Source of the DNA: Brasenia schreberi | Lineage: Eukaryota > Streptophyta > Magnoliopsida > Nymphaeales > Cabombaceae | Length of the DNA stretch: 64,000 nt | NCBI GenBank assembly: GCA_036023115.1 | Contig: JAYKKT010000048.1 | Coordinates: forward strand, 9,896,501 to 9,960,500 | Direction of reading: 5' to 3' | Shown here: positions 21,972 to 34,118 of the stretch, piece after piece | Layout: each line of letters starts with the position of its first letter | Numbering within the stretch: position 1 is the stretch's first letter | Notes under the pieces: model-generated | The model's input: the letters and a program-made list of their open reading frames with translations, nothing else | Database searches by the model: none | What the model was told of the DNA's origin: nothing | Made by a program: the position numbers and the translations under genes

Positions 21972-24878
21972 TGTAAACACCCCAAAATAAAATGAATTTC
22001 AAAAACAAACACATGGTTTGAAAATTCATTTCAAAACCCGATTCTAGAGTTTTCGAAAACCCAAGAGTTGAGAAAGCTCTAAATTTTGTCTAAACCCCAT
22101 TTCAATTGAAACTTTCTCAAATGTGGGTAAAGTCTCAATTTTGTAAAAGCCTAAAATCCAATAGGTGAAGCCTGAATCAAAAGTAGATTTAGAAGCCCAA
22201 AGAAAGCACCATGGCCTAATAAAAGCCAGGGTCAAAAGGAAAAATGAAGGCCCAGGCCCGAAGCATACTGCAAGCCCGGAACACCAAAAGCCAAGCCAAG
22301 AGCATCTACCCAATCAACAAAAATTCAAGCCTCAAATGACGAAAATGAACAGAAATGAAGTCCAAAAGGGTGAGAAGGAGTTCGGACGACAAAGTTGGGA
22401 AAAACCCAGCATAAGACGGAGCACTGATAAAGTCAGGGCCCACACAAACCATTCGTCTCGAAACACCAAATATCCAGATCCAAATCTAAATAGTGTTTGG
22501 ATTGGATTTGGATCCCAAATATCTGAGATCCAAGATCTAAACCCAACTAAATATTTGAGTCGGATATGGATCCCAAAATATCTAAGATCCAGACCCAAAT
22601 AGTGTTTGGATCGGATCTGGATTCTAAGACCCATATCCAAGACCCACCTCATTTGCCTATAAATAGAGGTGAGGGGGTCCCCAAATGAGGTTCACGTGAA
22701 ATGCTTGGGAGGAGAGAGAGTGAGTGAGAGACTTAGCCATGTGGGCTCAGGGCTGAGGTGGGTTCAAGCCATGTTGGCTAAGTGGGTTTAGACAAGGGCT
22801 GCAACCAAGGTGGGCTTGACCAAGGAAGGCTGTAACCATGGCGTGGACATGGGCTCGACCAAGGTGGACCGGCTCCAAGAGGTAGGTCTCCTAACCCCAC
22901 CCTAAACCTAGCCTAATCCTCTAACCTACCTCTCTAAACCTAACCCCAAACCATCCTAAACCTAACCCCTAAGCCCAGCCCGTGCTGCTCCACGGCCACA
23001 CACCCTCCACAACCAGGCGCACCTAGCACTGCCCCTCCCTCGCACCCTATTGAACCCCCCTTTGCGCTCCTGCCTCGCTCGCCTGACACCCGAGCGCCCT
23101 GCTACGCCTTATGCCCTGCGCACCCTGCTGCGCCCTGTGCGCAATTGCCGTGCGCGCCCATCTGCGCCACTACAGCGCCGAACGGTTGCCCCCTCCCCGC
23201 CACACTTCCTGCCGCCTGCAGCCCACCTTAGGTCGTGACCTACCTTGGTCAGCTCCAGCCACAAACCACCTAAGCCTCCCCCTTAGGGCCAACTAGAGCC
23301 AACCCGCACCATACCCCCTTTGGCCGTGACTTGCCTTAGCCAGCCACACCCTAATCATGCCCTATTTTTTTGGCCAAACCTAGGCCCTTCCCAAGCCCAA
23401 ACTCACGTCGATAAACCCCACTTAGGGAGACCCCTCTTGGCTGCCAAGGTGGACCAAAGCCCAAGCACGAGCAAGGAAAAGCCGTCCACTTGTAAGTGTT
23501 TAAATTCGGTTTTTACCTTATTCCTCTTAAATTCAATTCAATTTTGATACGGGGTTGTAATAATGGAGCGTGGTCTCCCTTTGAGATGTAATATTGGTGC
23601 TTGATACACAAGCACACACGTACAATTGAGCAATATTGCTCTTAAAACATACACAAGACACCCACGTGCACTTGAGCCTTCCCGCTCTTAGTTGCACACT
23701 ATTGCACACACATTGAGCCTTCGCTCTTACTCAAAAGACTTTAGTGAAAGCCGTGCAATTTCAATTCCGGGTTGTTCAATTCAGGTCGTGTGAGTTTGTC
23801 ATTTAAATTTTACACTCGCACCCAAGAAGTACGTGAGCACTTGCTCCACACACACACGCACCTTTTGAGCCTTTGTTGCTCATAAGATATAGCATATTTC
23901 TATATTTTCTAGTTGCGTGGGATTTACATTCAAGTCATGTGAGTTTGTCATTTAAGCTTCCACACTTGCACACAAGAGCACTCGAGCACTTACTCTACAC
24001 TCTCATGCACCTTTTGAGCCTTTGTTGCTCATAAGATATAGTGTATCTATATACTTTCAGCTGCGTGAGTTTTACCTTCCAAGTTGTGTACGTACTTACA
24101 TTTCGGATGGTTCAATTCAAGTCGTGTGAGTTGTCTTTCCATTTATACACAACACACACGAACACATTTAGCCTTTCCGATCTTATATACTTATATTTCA
24201 ATTTCGGCAAGTTCAATTCAAGTCGTGTGAGTTTGTCAATTCAATTCTACACTACAATCACGCGTGCATTGAGCCTTTCCGCTCTTAAATATATAAGTAT
24301 ATCTCCCTTCCGCAATTTACATTTAAGTCGTGTGAGTTGCTTTCCAAGTTCGGGTATTTCCCTTTCAGTTGCGTGAGTGACACTTACATTCGGGTATTTA
24401 CTTTAAGTTGTGTGTGTGAGTTGCTTTCAATTCGAGCCTAGCTCACATCATATCAAACCCGAAGAGTGTTCGTGCATCTTTGCATTCGCGTATTTTCAAA
24501 AAGGAAACCCCGAAACTACGCTCAAACTCGCTAAATCTAGGCCACTTGAAGCACACACATCTGGCCTAAGATAGCTAAAACTCAAAGTCTTGAAAAGCGT
24601 ACAACCCCCGTAATAAAAACTATAATTTAGGCAAATAATCGTCAAAATACTCATTTTTTTCAAGAGTTCATGTTTGTTTAAAATTGAAGTGAGCACCGGT
24701 TCAAGAAGTTTTCAAGCGAAAAGATCCCGCTTGCTCACAATTGCCTTTTAAAAGTCAGATATATTTCAAAAACTTCGCTAGCTTGAGCAAGCTAGCTGGC
24801 ACACCCTTAAAAGTGACGTAAACTTGAAAATGTTCATTTTTGACTTCAAAACCAGGAGTGAAAATTTTCATGCTTACA
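21972..24878 (+). repeat. 3' LTR of the inner gypsy element (about 2.9 kb)
   Basis: Starts TGTAAACACCCC immediately after the polypurine tract and ends TGCTTACA. It keeps a good TATA box (CTATAAATAGAGG at about 22,656). The region 22,980-23,400 is GC-rich with GCGCCCTGC-type repeats. A terminator-like AT-rich segment with TTGATACGGGGTTGTAATAAT lies near 23,543. It is about 230 bp longer than the 5' LTR. Confidence 0.9.
22656..22668 (+). promoter_or_regulatory. LTR TATA box (intact copy)
   Basis: CTATAAATAGAGG, followed about 30 bp downstream by a leader. The equivalent site in the 5' LTR (about 12,143) is mutated. Confidence 0.5.
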
Positions 24879-26220
24879 ATAAGCATAAGCATAGAGGGGG
24901 TAGAGAGTATAGAGTGATCACAGATTATATTGAGATAGAGACATATAAGCAAACACATAGAGTGCATGTGTGCAATAGTGAAAATTCAGTAAATGTAATT
25001 GAAGTGCATCAAATCTAATCACTATTACAATATAGGGGGAGGCTGTGCTCCATTAATACAACCCTAATTTAATTGAATTAGAGGAAGGAAGAGATTTGAG
25101 ATTGAAATATGAATGTTACTTACACGATGGAGTAGGATTGGCTGGTGATTCAATAATGAATCCGGCCAATTGATCTTTTTCTTCCTCCAAGCTTTTTTGC
25201 ACTCACCTAGCTACCCTTTCTTCCCCAATTACATGTAACTCACGACCCTCTTGCTGGAAAACCCTCTTGCCTAAGCTCCAAGATCGACCCCAATATTTCC
25301 TCAAAGTTCCCAAGACTCCAAAATTTCTAAGCAACCCAAGATGGGGAACCCGCCCCCCCTCCCTTGGCCCCTTTTATAGGCCAAGGGGGTTGGCTTCTAG
25401 CCCCTTCCATGGGGCGGGTTTGGACTAGCTCCCTTGCTCCTTTGTGACCCACTTGATCCACTTCAAGTGGTCCCTCCATTGGTGACTTGGACCAGCCCAT
25501 GTGGGCTGGACCTAGGTACAGTCGACTTGGTCCTTGGGTGCAGCCGATTCAAGCTTGTCTTGAATATTTTGTCCTAGCCAGGTATATATAGCTTGGTCCT
25601 TTCAATTTCATAACTTCAGCCATAACTTGTATTTGCATTTGATTCTTGATTGGTCTTAATTGGTTCGGCTCCACCTTGAACTTGAGCTTTATTTCATCTT
25701 GATTGTCTTTCATGGCTTCATCATGGTCTCGAGTTTAATTCTATCTTGGGGAGTTCGATTCTTCGCTTGAATTGGATGAGCTTGGGCTTGGTCTTGGATA
25801 AGTTCGATCCTCCTTTTGACTTCATATGAATTTGGATGAGCTTTGACTTTGATCTTGACATGCTTGCATTTGATCAGGCTTTATCCAAGCTCGATCCATC
25901 TTTGGATTTGGACTTGATCTTTATTGATAAGCTTGATCTCATATATGAATTCGAACTTGATCTTGATTCTGATATGCTTCGACCTTATCTTCTTTGCTTT
26001 TTGAGAATCAATCTGGATCCAGGATTGGGTCTCACCTGTTTATCTGTTTCAAAACTCATGGGTTGTTGAATTTAAAACCTTTACTTTCAAACATTTCCCA
26101 AAAGGTTTCAACTTTAAAATTTGGGGGTTTTGAATTTAAAGGTTTATAAGGGCTTTAAATTGGTTTTCGAAATTTAGGAGTTTTTGAAAACATTTTAAAA
26201 TTTTGGGTGTTTACAGCTAG

Positions 26221-28317
26221 TCTTAGTCTTAGACGTAAAAGGAGAAGGGTTGCATTAGGCTTCCAACAACCAATATAAAATTTTATTGGATTTACTACCA
26301 TGAACTCTAAACATTATGAGCATTTTATTAGTGTATGCTCCTTGCGATATACCGCAAAACTTGAATGCAGTAACAAATAAAAGAGCTTCTACATCTTCAC
26401 TCAAATGTAATGGATTAATTGCATAGATTGTTATATCGTTACGAGTATGAGTAAAGAAGTAGTCTCCCTACATTACTACTTGAATATAGTAAACAAATTG
26501 GTGAGAGAGTCGTTGCATTTTCAACATGAAAAGATATGAAGAATATAACAATATTTATATTAGTATTTAGAATATCGGAACATTCCCCATCAAACTAAAT
26601 TAAGAAAAATATTCACATTCTATGTTTAAAAGAGATAAAAGTTAGTTGAAAAAAAGCTAGGGAATTAAGAACATGGGTTTTAAATTATGATACTTAGAAA
26701 AAAAATGCTTGGAATAGAATTGATATTATTATAAATAAAGATTTAGAAGATAGTGTAATAGACATAAAATGATATAGTGATCCAATTATGATGATGAAAT
26801 TGGTGTTAGTTGATGCTTTGAAAATTGTTTGTGCATATATATTTCAAGTATAACTAAAAGATGATATAAAGAAAACATTTTGAGAGGATTTGATAAGGTA
26901 ATTTAAAGAATTATATAGAGAAATGATTTGTTTGAGAGGAGACCTAAGTGAATATGTGGGTTAAGAGACATTAGAATATCAAGGTATTTATGAAAAATAT
27001 GGTTTTGGGATTAAAATGAGGAAGATAAGAAATTTTTAAATGTTGCTATGATACATGATCTCTTTATAGTCAATATAATTTTCAAAAAATGAGATGAACA
27101 TTTAATTCTTTATAAAAGTGGCTTGTCACAAGTACAATTTGCTTATTTTCCTTTTAAGAGAAAAGATAAATCAAATTGTAAGGATTGCAAAGTAATTGTA
27201 AGAGAAAATTGAACTATCCAACATTGGTTTTTAGTTATAAATTTGCATATAAAAAATTGACAAAAAAGTAAAAAGTAAATAGAACTACTCAAACTAAATA
27301 ATGAATATGTAAAATAGAGAATGAATATGCACTTAAAAAGAAAGTTCTCCATGGAGATGCTACAAATTATGCATGTATAGCTTGTGATATGTAGAATAAT
27401 ATGATCAATCATATTAAGAAAGTGACAAAAGATGTACTATATAAATCTAAGATATACACACCAATACAAAATGAAGCTTGGTAGTGGAGTAAAGTGATGC
27501 AAGATAAAACTAAGATAAAGAAGATATGTTACAAATCATATTATGACAACAAGAGTGATGAAACTTAGGAGGTTTCTACCAAGACAAAGAAAGAGGTGAA
27601 AATATCATAAGCGAAGCAAAAGAAAAAATTCAAGAGGATTTAAAAAACTCACCCAAAATAAGCTAAAAGATATATTTTTAAGATAGCTAAGACTAAAGAG
27701 GAAAATTAGGGATCTTACTTTTGTTAAATATAACAAGGATGAGCACGAGAAGGTTCTAATGGCAAGTGATGATATTAAAAATAGATGAAAAAATTATTTT
27801 CATAAACATTTTGTATTAGTATTAGTTTGAGAGAGCTCATCAACTCAAAACAATATGTAGATCATAATTTTTATAAACATATTCATATCGCGGAAGTAAA
27901 AAAGGCTCTTAAACTTATGAAAGTTAGTAAATCTTTAAAACTAGACAATATTTTTATATAAGTCTACAAAATCATAAGAGAAAAAAGTATCACTTCGCTT
28001 ATAAGATTATCTAACAAAATATAAAAAACCAAAAGATACCAAAAAAATGAAAGAAGGTACAATTATACTCACATATAAAAATTAGAGAAACATTTAGATT
28101 TGTACTAATTATCAAGATATCAAGTTCGCGAACCATACTAAGAAATATTGAAAAATAATTATTGCAAGTAGGTTAAGACAAATATCAAATATAATAGAGA
28201 ACCAATTTGGGTTTATATAAGAAAGATCTACTATTGAGGCTATTCACAAATTAAGATGTCTTATGAAATATTTTTAAAATAAAAAGAAGGAAAACTTCAT
28301 ATTAGTACCCCGTGGTA
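26221..28317 (+). mobile_element. RTE-type LINE copy A1, ancient, 3'-truncated
   Basis: The 5' UTR (26,225-26,520) aligns with the 5' UTR of the LINE on the minus strand at 39.7-39.99 kb: AGGAGAAGGGTTGCATTAGG, ATTATGAGCATT and CTTGAATGCAGTAA occur in the same order. Endonuclease remnants follow (about 26,700-27,050): an INKDLEDSVIDI-like stretch, KIVCAYIS, then MICLRGD. The linker and the N-terminal part of the RT reach to about 28,310. There are stops in every frame. It starts within a few bases of the outer solo LTR end. Confidence 0.75.
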
Positions 28318-28646
28318 TACCAAAAATCCATTTGAGTATAATTAATTTCACTACCTCAAACTTAAAGGACTTATGTTTGAAAAACTCCTCATTTTGGTGC
28401 TATAGAACGGATGCCGTTAGCGATCGTTCAACATGATAGATGAGAGTGCATGTATGTTGTTGACATATGAGAGTTGTTGATAACTAGGTAATATGCTTAT
28501 CATTATTGTTTTTACTTTTTTATGAATTTATGAATGATGTCTTTCATATCCTCATTTTATCCATTGTCAATGTTAGGAATTGAGGAGATAAAGGTGTGGA
28601 GTAGAAATTGCATGACATTAAAAGCTAAACATGGTATTTATGAAAT
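28318..28646. other. unassigned spacer between two LINE copies
   Basis: No LINE similarity and no ORF with a motif. It contains TAGCGATCGTTC and GTTGTTGATAACTAGGT, the latter slightly like a hAT terminus seen elsewhere here, but no pair of ends was found. Confidence 0.3.
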
Positions 28647-28656
28647 TATGTTCTTC

Positions 28657-30097
28657 AACAAACACAAATTGATTACTTTATTTGTAGAAAAAAAGATAGA
28701 GCGTATTGTAAAGATTGCAAGGTAATTAAAGGGGAAAGCTTAACCACCCAACATAGACTTTTAGTTATGGATTTACAAATGAAAAAATAGACAAACAAGA
28801 AAAGAGTACATTGAGCTATTCAGAATAAATGGTAGAACCTCAAAAGCGAGAGAAGATATATATTTAAACAGATAGTCCTTTAAGGAGATGTTTGAAATTA
28901 TGTTGGTACACCTTGTGATATGTGAAACAATATTATATATGTTATAAAAGTGGTGAAAGATGTGTTAGGTGAATCTAAGGGAGGTGTACCGGCACAAAAA
29001 GAAGCTTGGTGGTAAAGTGAAGTAGTGCAAAATAAAATCAAGACAAAGAGGGCATTACATTATGCTAAGAAAACTAGTGAAACTTTAGAGGCCTATAAGA
29101 AAGCGAAGAAGAAAGCGAAAAAAATCGTAAGTGAAGTGAAAGCTAAAATTTAGGAGGATTCATGAAGGAATGACAGACTTCTTTGAAGTTAATATTGGGT
29201 TACATCAAGGATCAACTTTAAGTCCATATTTATAATGGTGATTGATGAGTTAACAAAACATATTCAAGATGAAATATCTTGGTGTATGTTATTTGCAGAT
29301 GACAGTGGTAGTGGAGGAGTCTAAGGAAAAAGTTAATAGAAAATTGGAACTATAAAGAGAAACATTAGAAAGCAATGGCCTTTGACTTAGTAGAACAAAA
29401 GACAGAATATATGGAATGTAAGTTTGATCATTTGGATAATTCAAAGGACATAGAAATTAAAATTGGCATGCATTGCATCCCCAAAAGAAAAGTTTTAAAT
29501 ACCTAGGGTCAATTTTTCAAAGTGATGGAAGAATTGATGGAGATGTTACACATAGAATTAATGCTGGTTGGTTAAAATGGAGAGGAGCATCAGTTATTCT
29601 TTGTGATAAGAAAATACCATTAAAATTAAAAGGTAAATATTATAGAGCAGCAATTAGGCCTGCCATGTTTTATGGTTCTGAGTGTTGGGCAGTTAATCAT
29701 CAACATGTACAAAAGATGTCTGTGACAGAAATGAAGATGTTGAGATGGATGAGTGGTCATACAAGAAAAGACCGTATACATAATGAGGTTATTAGAAACA
29801 AATTAGGAGTGGCACCAATAGAGGATAAAATGAGAGAACATCGTTTAAGATGGTTTGGACATATAGAAAGAAGATCAAAAGAAGAACCTGTAAGAAGGTT
29901 AGAAAAACTAAATTTGGAAAGTATTAAAAGAGGTAGAGGACGACCACAAAAGTGTTGGAAAGAAACAATAAAGAATGATCTAGCTTATTGGGAGTTAACT
30001 GCTAACATGGCACACGATAGGGCTATGTGGAAACAAAGTATCCATATAGCCGACCTCATCTAATATGGGAAAGGCTTAGTTGTTGTTGTTGTTATTG
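28657..30097 (+). mobile_element. RTE-type LINE copy A2, 5'-truncated with internal deletion
   Basis: Starts in the linker after the endonuclease and jumps at about 29,155 from the linker (AKAKI-equivalent) straight to the RT ([19 protein letters not shown]). It continues to the 3' end GGCTTAGTTGTTGTTGTTGT. TATGTTCTTC occurs at 28,647-28,656 and 30,098-30,107, a probable 10-bp TSD. The C-terminal ORF is open (29,473-30,063). Confidence 0.8.
29473..30063 (+). pseudogene. LINE ORF C-terminal domain (open fragment)
   Basis: 196 codons of the region after the reverse transcriptase: a SFKYLGSIFQSDG block, LKLKGKYYRAAIRPAMFYGS, EMKMLRWMSGHTRKDRI, APIEDKMREHRLRWFGHIER and RGRGRPQKCWKE. These blocks recur in all LINE copies of the window and are typical of the plant RTE clade. 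The upstream RT and endonuclease are missing or broken, so it cannot be active. Confidence 0.85.
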
Positions 30098-30107
30098 TAT
30101 GTTCTTC

Positions 30108-31340
30108 GTCAAAATTATTTTATAGATCTACCTAAGCTTGAATGTGGGTGTTGAAAGTGACAATTGAGTAGTATTTCATATGAGCATATTATAGCTATCA
30201 TATGTGCACATATAGGGGTGCTTGAGTATTATATTGACAAAACATATAAAAAGGAGACTAGATTTGTGTCTAGACTAACCAATATGATGTGTGGCTTTCA
30301 ATTATTAGAAAGGCAATAGGTAGGCCTAAAAATTTGAGAAAAAACCTAGATGAACCACTACTTGTTAATAAGGTATTAAGAGCCGATGACAATAAGATGT
30401 GAAAATTACAAACAACTGGGCACAATTCTAATAATTGAAATATTAGCATGATAAGTGAAGGCTTGCAAGTGTGATAACTGAAAGTGGGTGTCATAAGTGA
30501 TGCTCCATGTGATTGATATATTTTTTGTTCTATACCAAGCTACATTTAATAATTTTCAATATTCAACTTTTTTTATCATAGTTAATACAATGATACATTT
30601 TTTTTGTTGCAAGGTATCTACTTATCATTTTCTAAGGTTTTATCTCAAGTTCAATACATCTTTTGCACTTCTCATGGATTTTATTATTATGAAAACATCT
30701 TTAATTTGACCTACATAAGACTCATTGTTATTTTTCACATCAGTCGTCCATATTATATACTTGCATTCCTGAAATAAGAAGATACAATTAAATACATAAT
30801 ATTTCAAATTAAAAATAATAAGGTACAAAAATTTGTTTCACTAATATTATTTTGACAATATAAAAAATGATGTCTAATTGACTCTCCCCATTTGAAAATT
30901 TTAATGTCCATTGAGCTTTAACATTTGATACAAACTTACGTAAAAAAACTTGTGACACCATAACATTTCTTCAAGGAATCAACCTCCGCATCATCTTTAT
31001 ATTGAAATTGAATAATACATAATTTCTTTGTACTTGCTTATTTGACTTTCACAATCTTCTATGCTTGGAACCCTCCCAACAAAAACACAACATGACTTCT
31101 TTATTTTTCTTAACCAACAACCTCCGTATTGTTTATTAAGATTTAAGAAGGTATTTAAGTAAGATCAAAGGAAGATGTGCTATACTATTTTTAAAAGATT
31201 ACTGTACGATACGATAAAAAAAGGATACAATACGATACGGTTTTTGCCATTGCAACCTAAACCTGGCTAGACGGTTCCGTGTTCAGTTCCCTATACCTAA
31301 CCCAAGAACCTATTTCAACACCCAACTAGTAATATGACAC
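30108..31340. other. no recognisable gene
   Basis: AT-rich flank. At about 31,200-31,245 there is a cluster of ACGATACGATA-type words also seen near 34,500. No ORF has a family motif. Confidence 0.4.
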
Positions 31341-32440
31341 AGGATTCAGTCACACGATACATATAAATGCATGCGCGGCGCTAGGGAACAACGAGACATA
31401 CGGTGTCGGGCAAAACTCGACCTATTGGCCTGGACACGATTTATAGGAACCAAAATCCATGGAGATTTCAGGCGACGATTTTCCGTTTTCCAGCAACGAC
31501 GAAGACCGACGAAGGTCCCCCGCCGTCCATGCGGCCTTCCCCCACCCATCTGAAACAAAAGCAATTGCCGCTGGTGGAATTTCGCCGGGAAAATAAAGAA
31601 GAACAAAGACAGGAAGCAACGATGAGGCATTTATCGTCATCTGTGGGCACGATCAAGGTCCATTTTGACCCAGGTGACAATCACCCTAAAATCCCACTTG
31701 ACCCAAACCAAAACCGATGCCGGATGGCGTCGAATTTTGCTGGACAACCCAACTCAAACTTCATCGGTTCTTCCCCGCGAAAACCCTGCGATTGATGCCT
31801 TTTCCGGCCAAATTGAAGCCGGTTTCCGTTGGCAGAGCATCACGACTTCGATCCACCCTCTTACGACCCTAACCCAAACCAGATTCATTGCTAAACAACG
31901 ATTTCTTTGATGGAAATCTGGAATAGAACGGAAAACTGAAACTACAAGAAAACTCGCCTATTTTACATCGGATTCGCAACTTCGCCACTTGCCGGAGCTT
32001 GCTCGAGAGAAGCACACAAGATCTTCGTGCGTCGATTTGTATCGGAAAGAGCGAAATGGCTATTTAACAGTGGTGGTGGGCAGTTACGCTGCCCCCACGA
32101 TTTCTGGTCACGCTCATTTCACGAACGTGGGTGGCCTTGTGACACCGGGTCCGGTACTGGATCCAGTAAAGTTTGAATCCAATCTGACCCATATTGTTAT
32201 ATGTTCTTACAACACGTGAACCGTTGTCCGTAAATTTATGCGTTGGGTCGCTGCATTTGTCCCTCCTTTTTCCGTCTCGCTTCCGTGCTTGGTGAAGCCA
32301 TGAATGGGAGACAAACCCTTCTCGCCTGATCTTCATCATCTTCTTCGAGTTTTTTGTGTGGTTTGAAAGGAAGGAAGGCCGGATCAATCGAGCGATTCGA
32401 TTCTTTACACTCCTTTGGGCTTCTCTTCCGAACGAATCCG
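31341..32440 (+). promoter_or_regulatory. candidate promoter and first (5' untranslated) exon of the AT-hook gene
   Basis: GC-richer than its surroundings. 32,240-32,440 looks like a plant 5' UTR: pyrimidine-rich, with no long ORF. A possible donor (CCG|GTTTGC) at 32,440/32,441 is followed by a CT run. The only acceptor-like site joined to a coding exon on this strand is 46,175/46,176, so this would make a 13.7-kb leader intron. The link is inference from layout only. Minus-strand ORFs at 31,346-31,640 show no motif, so a divergent gene is possible but unsupported. Confidence 0.35.
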
Positions 32441-32445
32441 GTTTG

Positions 32446-32469
32446 CTCTCTCTCTCTCTCTCTCTCTCT
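32446..32469. repeat. (CT)n microsatellite
   Basis: Twelve CT units directly after the putative splice donor. Y-patches of this kind are common in plant 5' leaders. Confidence 0.95.
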
Positions 32470-33607
32470 GATTTTAGTGTTTCTGCTGTGATGCTTTAGT
32501 TTACAGAAATTCTAGGTTACCTTATTTCCAGTCTTTTTACCTATTTTCGTATATTTTAGGTTTAAAATCGCTTCTTTGTTTCTTTTGGTGATTTTCTTGG
32601 GCTTTGATATTTTGGGTGGAAAACCTGGTTCTTGACGTTGAAATGGTGTTATTCTGAAAGATTTTTTCTGGAAACCTGTTCTTCTTTCATACTCAGGAGA
32701 TTTCCAGCTGTTTCCCTGGATTTTAAAAAGGAGTCGTGGGGTGGAAGGGTGTGGGATCGGATTGTTTGTGATGTTTGGCTCAACAGATATGTCTTTGTCT
32801 AACATGTTTTTGGACATGAGTTCATGAATGATGACCCAAGTTCGTAGATTTTATATACCAAATAAAACCCTCTTTGCTTTTCTTGTTCTCTTTTAGATGT
32901 CACCGGTGTGCTTGCAATTCCTAGCCCCGGTTTTCATGTAATCAATATTGTTGTTTTCAGTATTCTTCATTCAGATTGAACTTTATTATAGCGGCCTATA
33001 GTCCAGCTTTACTCGTTTGTTCTTGTTGTATTCTTCATCCAGGTAGATCTCCTTTTCTGCCCCTGCAATCGAGGAGAACAAGGATTAGTTAATTATAGCG
33101 GACTACATTTCTAAGCAATAATTGTACATTCCCATACTCTAGAAATTTGTATCCCCTCCTTATAAAATAATGTAGCCAGTAATGGTAAGATACAATAGAA
33201 AACTCTGTTTCAATACAAAATATAAACAACTTAAAATGCCTGACATGTATCTGACATGAATTTGTTCTCGAATCAAGAACCAAGAACATAGATTTTAAAT
33301 ACTTTATTTGTTAAAGAAAGTATATATCAATTACCATGCGTAATAAAACAGAAAACCGTTGAGTATTCATTTCCATGTTATGCACTCATCTCCATAAAAC
33401 ACCTACACATGTCCAAAGGGATGCAAGCAAGAAAAGCATGTCCTTGTGCCATAGTGTAGGAATTGTTACTTGTTTTGTATAGACAGGCTGAGGCTGGTAT
33501 TAGGCAGAGCAACAAATGTCGTTATGATAGATGTACATCTAATTCCATACCAAATTCAAATCCAATTAGTTGGATTCAGTACATAATCTTAGGTCTGATT
33601 AAAGAAG
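32470..33607. other. probable intron, no gene seen
   Basis: T-rich sequence typical of a plant intron start, with no ORF carrying a family motif and no repeats detected. Confidence 0.4.
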
Positions 33608-33615
33608 GGTCATTT

Positions 33616-34110
33616 CTATGTTATTAATAGTGTTAGCAGGCTGTTAGTGGTAAATTTTTATTTACGATTAAAAAATAATAATATGTATATAATGGATTCT
33701 CTAGTTTCTAAGAATCCAAAATTTCCGTGTACTCTTCGGGTTGTAGTGGCACGGATACGACCTTGGTCCATGTAGATCTTTCAAATATTAACGTTTTGTT
33801 TTATAAATTTTAAATATAAACAATTTTTTATAAAGTTAAATGATTTGATGAGAAAACTTGATGTAACCAAGGTATTAATATTAGGTGGTGGGATGGTGGC
33901 GGTGATGGAAGGCAAGAGAGAGAGAGAGACTCAGCCTAATGTTTTCTGTTATACATTTGGGATTTGGGTCGGGTTGGTCCATATCCGTTGGATTGACAAG
34001 ACTTGTACCCTATCAATAGTGCTCTTAAAGACGCTAATAACGTTCATGTTGAACGACTGTTAATTTTGAACTATTCACTAATTCGCTATAGCGTGCTATT
34101 GATAACATAG
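33616..34110. mobile_element. short hAT-like non-autonomous element (495 bp)
   Basis: The left end CTATGTTATTAATAG and the reverse complement of the right end, CTATGTTATCAATAGC, form terminal inverted repeats. The flanking 8-mers GGTCATTT (33,608-33,615) and GGTTAGTT (34,111-34,118) match at 6/8 positions, an old hAT-type TSD. The first 100 bp share the order TTAGC(A/G)GG(C/T)TGTTAG(T/C)GGT, TTTATTTA(C/T)GATTAAAA, ATAATGG(A/G)TTCTCTA with the 1.4-kb element at 56,923. No transposase is encoded. Confidence 0.75.
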
Positions 34111-34118
34111 GGTTAGTT

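Larger units (their letters stand above)
11410..24878 (+). mobile_element. complete Ty3/gypsy retrotransposon, Tat-like (dual RNase H), mutated
   Basis: Two long LTRs enclose gag, protease, reverse transcriptase, RNase H, a second archaeal-type RNase H and integrase, in that order. The extra RNase H and the absence of a chromodomain place it with the Tat group (Tat/Retand/Ogre), not the chromoviruses. The LTRs look roughly 88-90% identical where I aligned them by eye and differ by several indels, so insertion is not recent. Many stops and frameshifts in gag, pol and the aRNH make it non-autonomous today. It sits inside a reverse-strand solo LTR. I could not find a clean 5-bp TSD: the flanks are ATTAT on the left and ATAAG on the right. 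Confidence 0.88.
10415..26215 (-). mobile_element. reverse-strand gypsy-type solo LTR, split by a later gypsy insertion
   Basis: The two outer pieces (10,415-11,409 and 24,879-26,215, together about 2.33 kb) form one LTR on the minus strand. Its termini are TGTAGACACG on the left (the LTR 3' end read in reverse) and TGTTTACA on the right (the LTR 5' end TGTAAACACC in reverse). The flanking 5-mers are GCCAG (10,410-10,414) and GCTAG (26,216-26,220), a 4/5 match as expected for an old 5-bp TSD. Inside, a TATA-type box (minus strand, about 25,370) and a GTATTAATGGAGC...TGTAATA segment correspond to the promoter and polyadenylation part of the inner element's LTR. The left piece near 10,550-10,640 matches the inner LTR's terminal CAAGCGA...CTTGAACC...GCTCAAGGGTCAG block in reverse. 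No internal domains adjoin it, so a solo LTR is the simplest reading. Confidence 0.65.

Noticed and set aside
11405..24883. 5-bp TSD for the inner gypsy element
   Set aside because: The flanks ATTAT and ATAAG do not match. Insertion is inferred from the split solo LTR instead.
31346..31640. minus-strand ORFs suggesting a divergent gene at the AT-hook leader
   Set aside because: Several overlapping short ORFs in all frames in GC-richer DNA, with no motif or splice structure.
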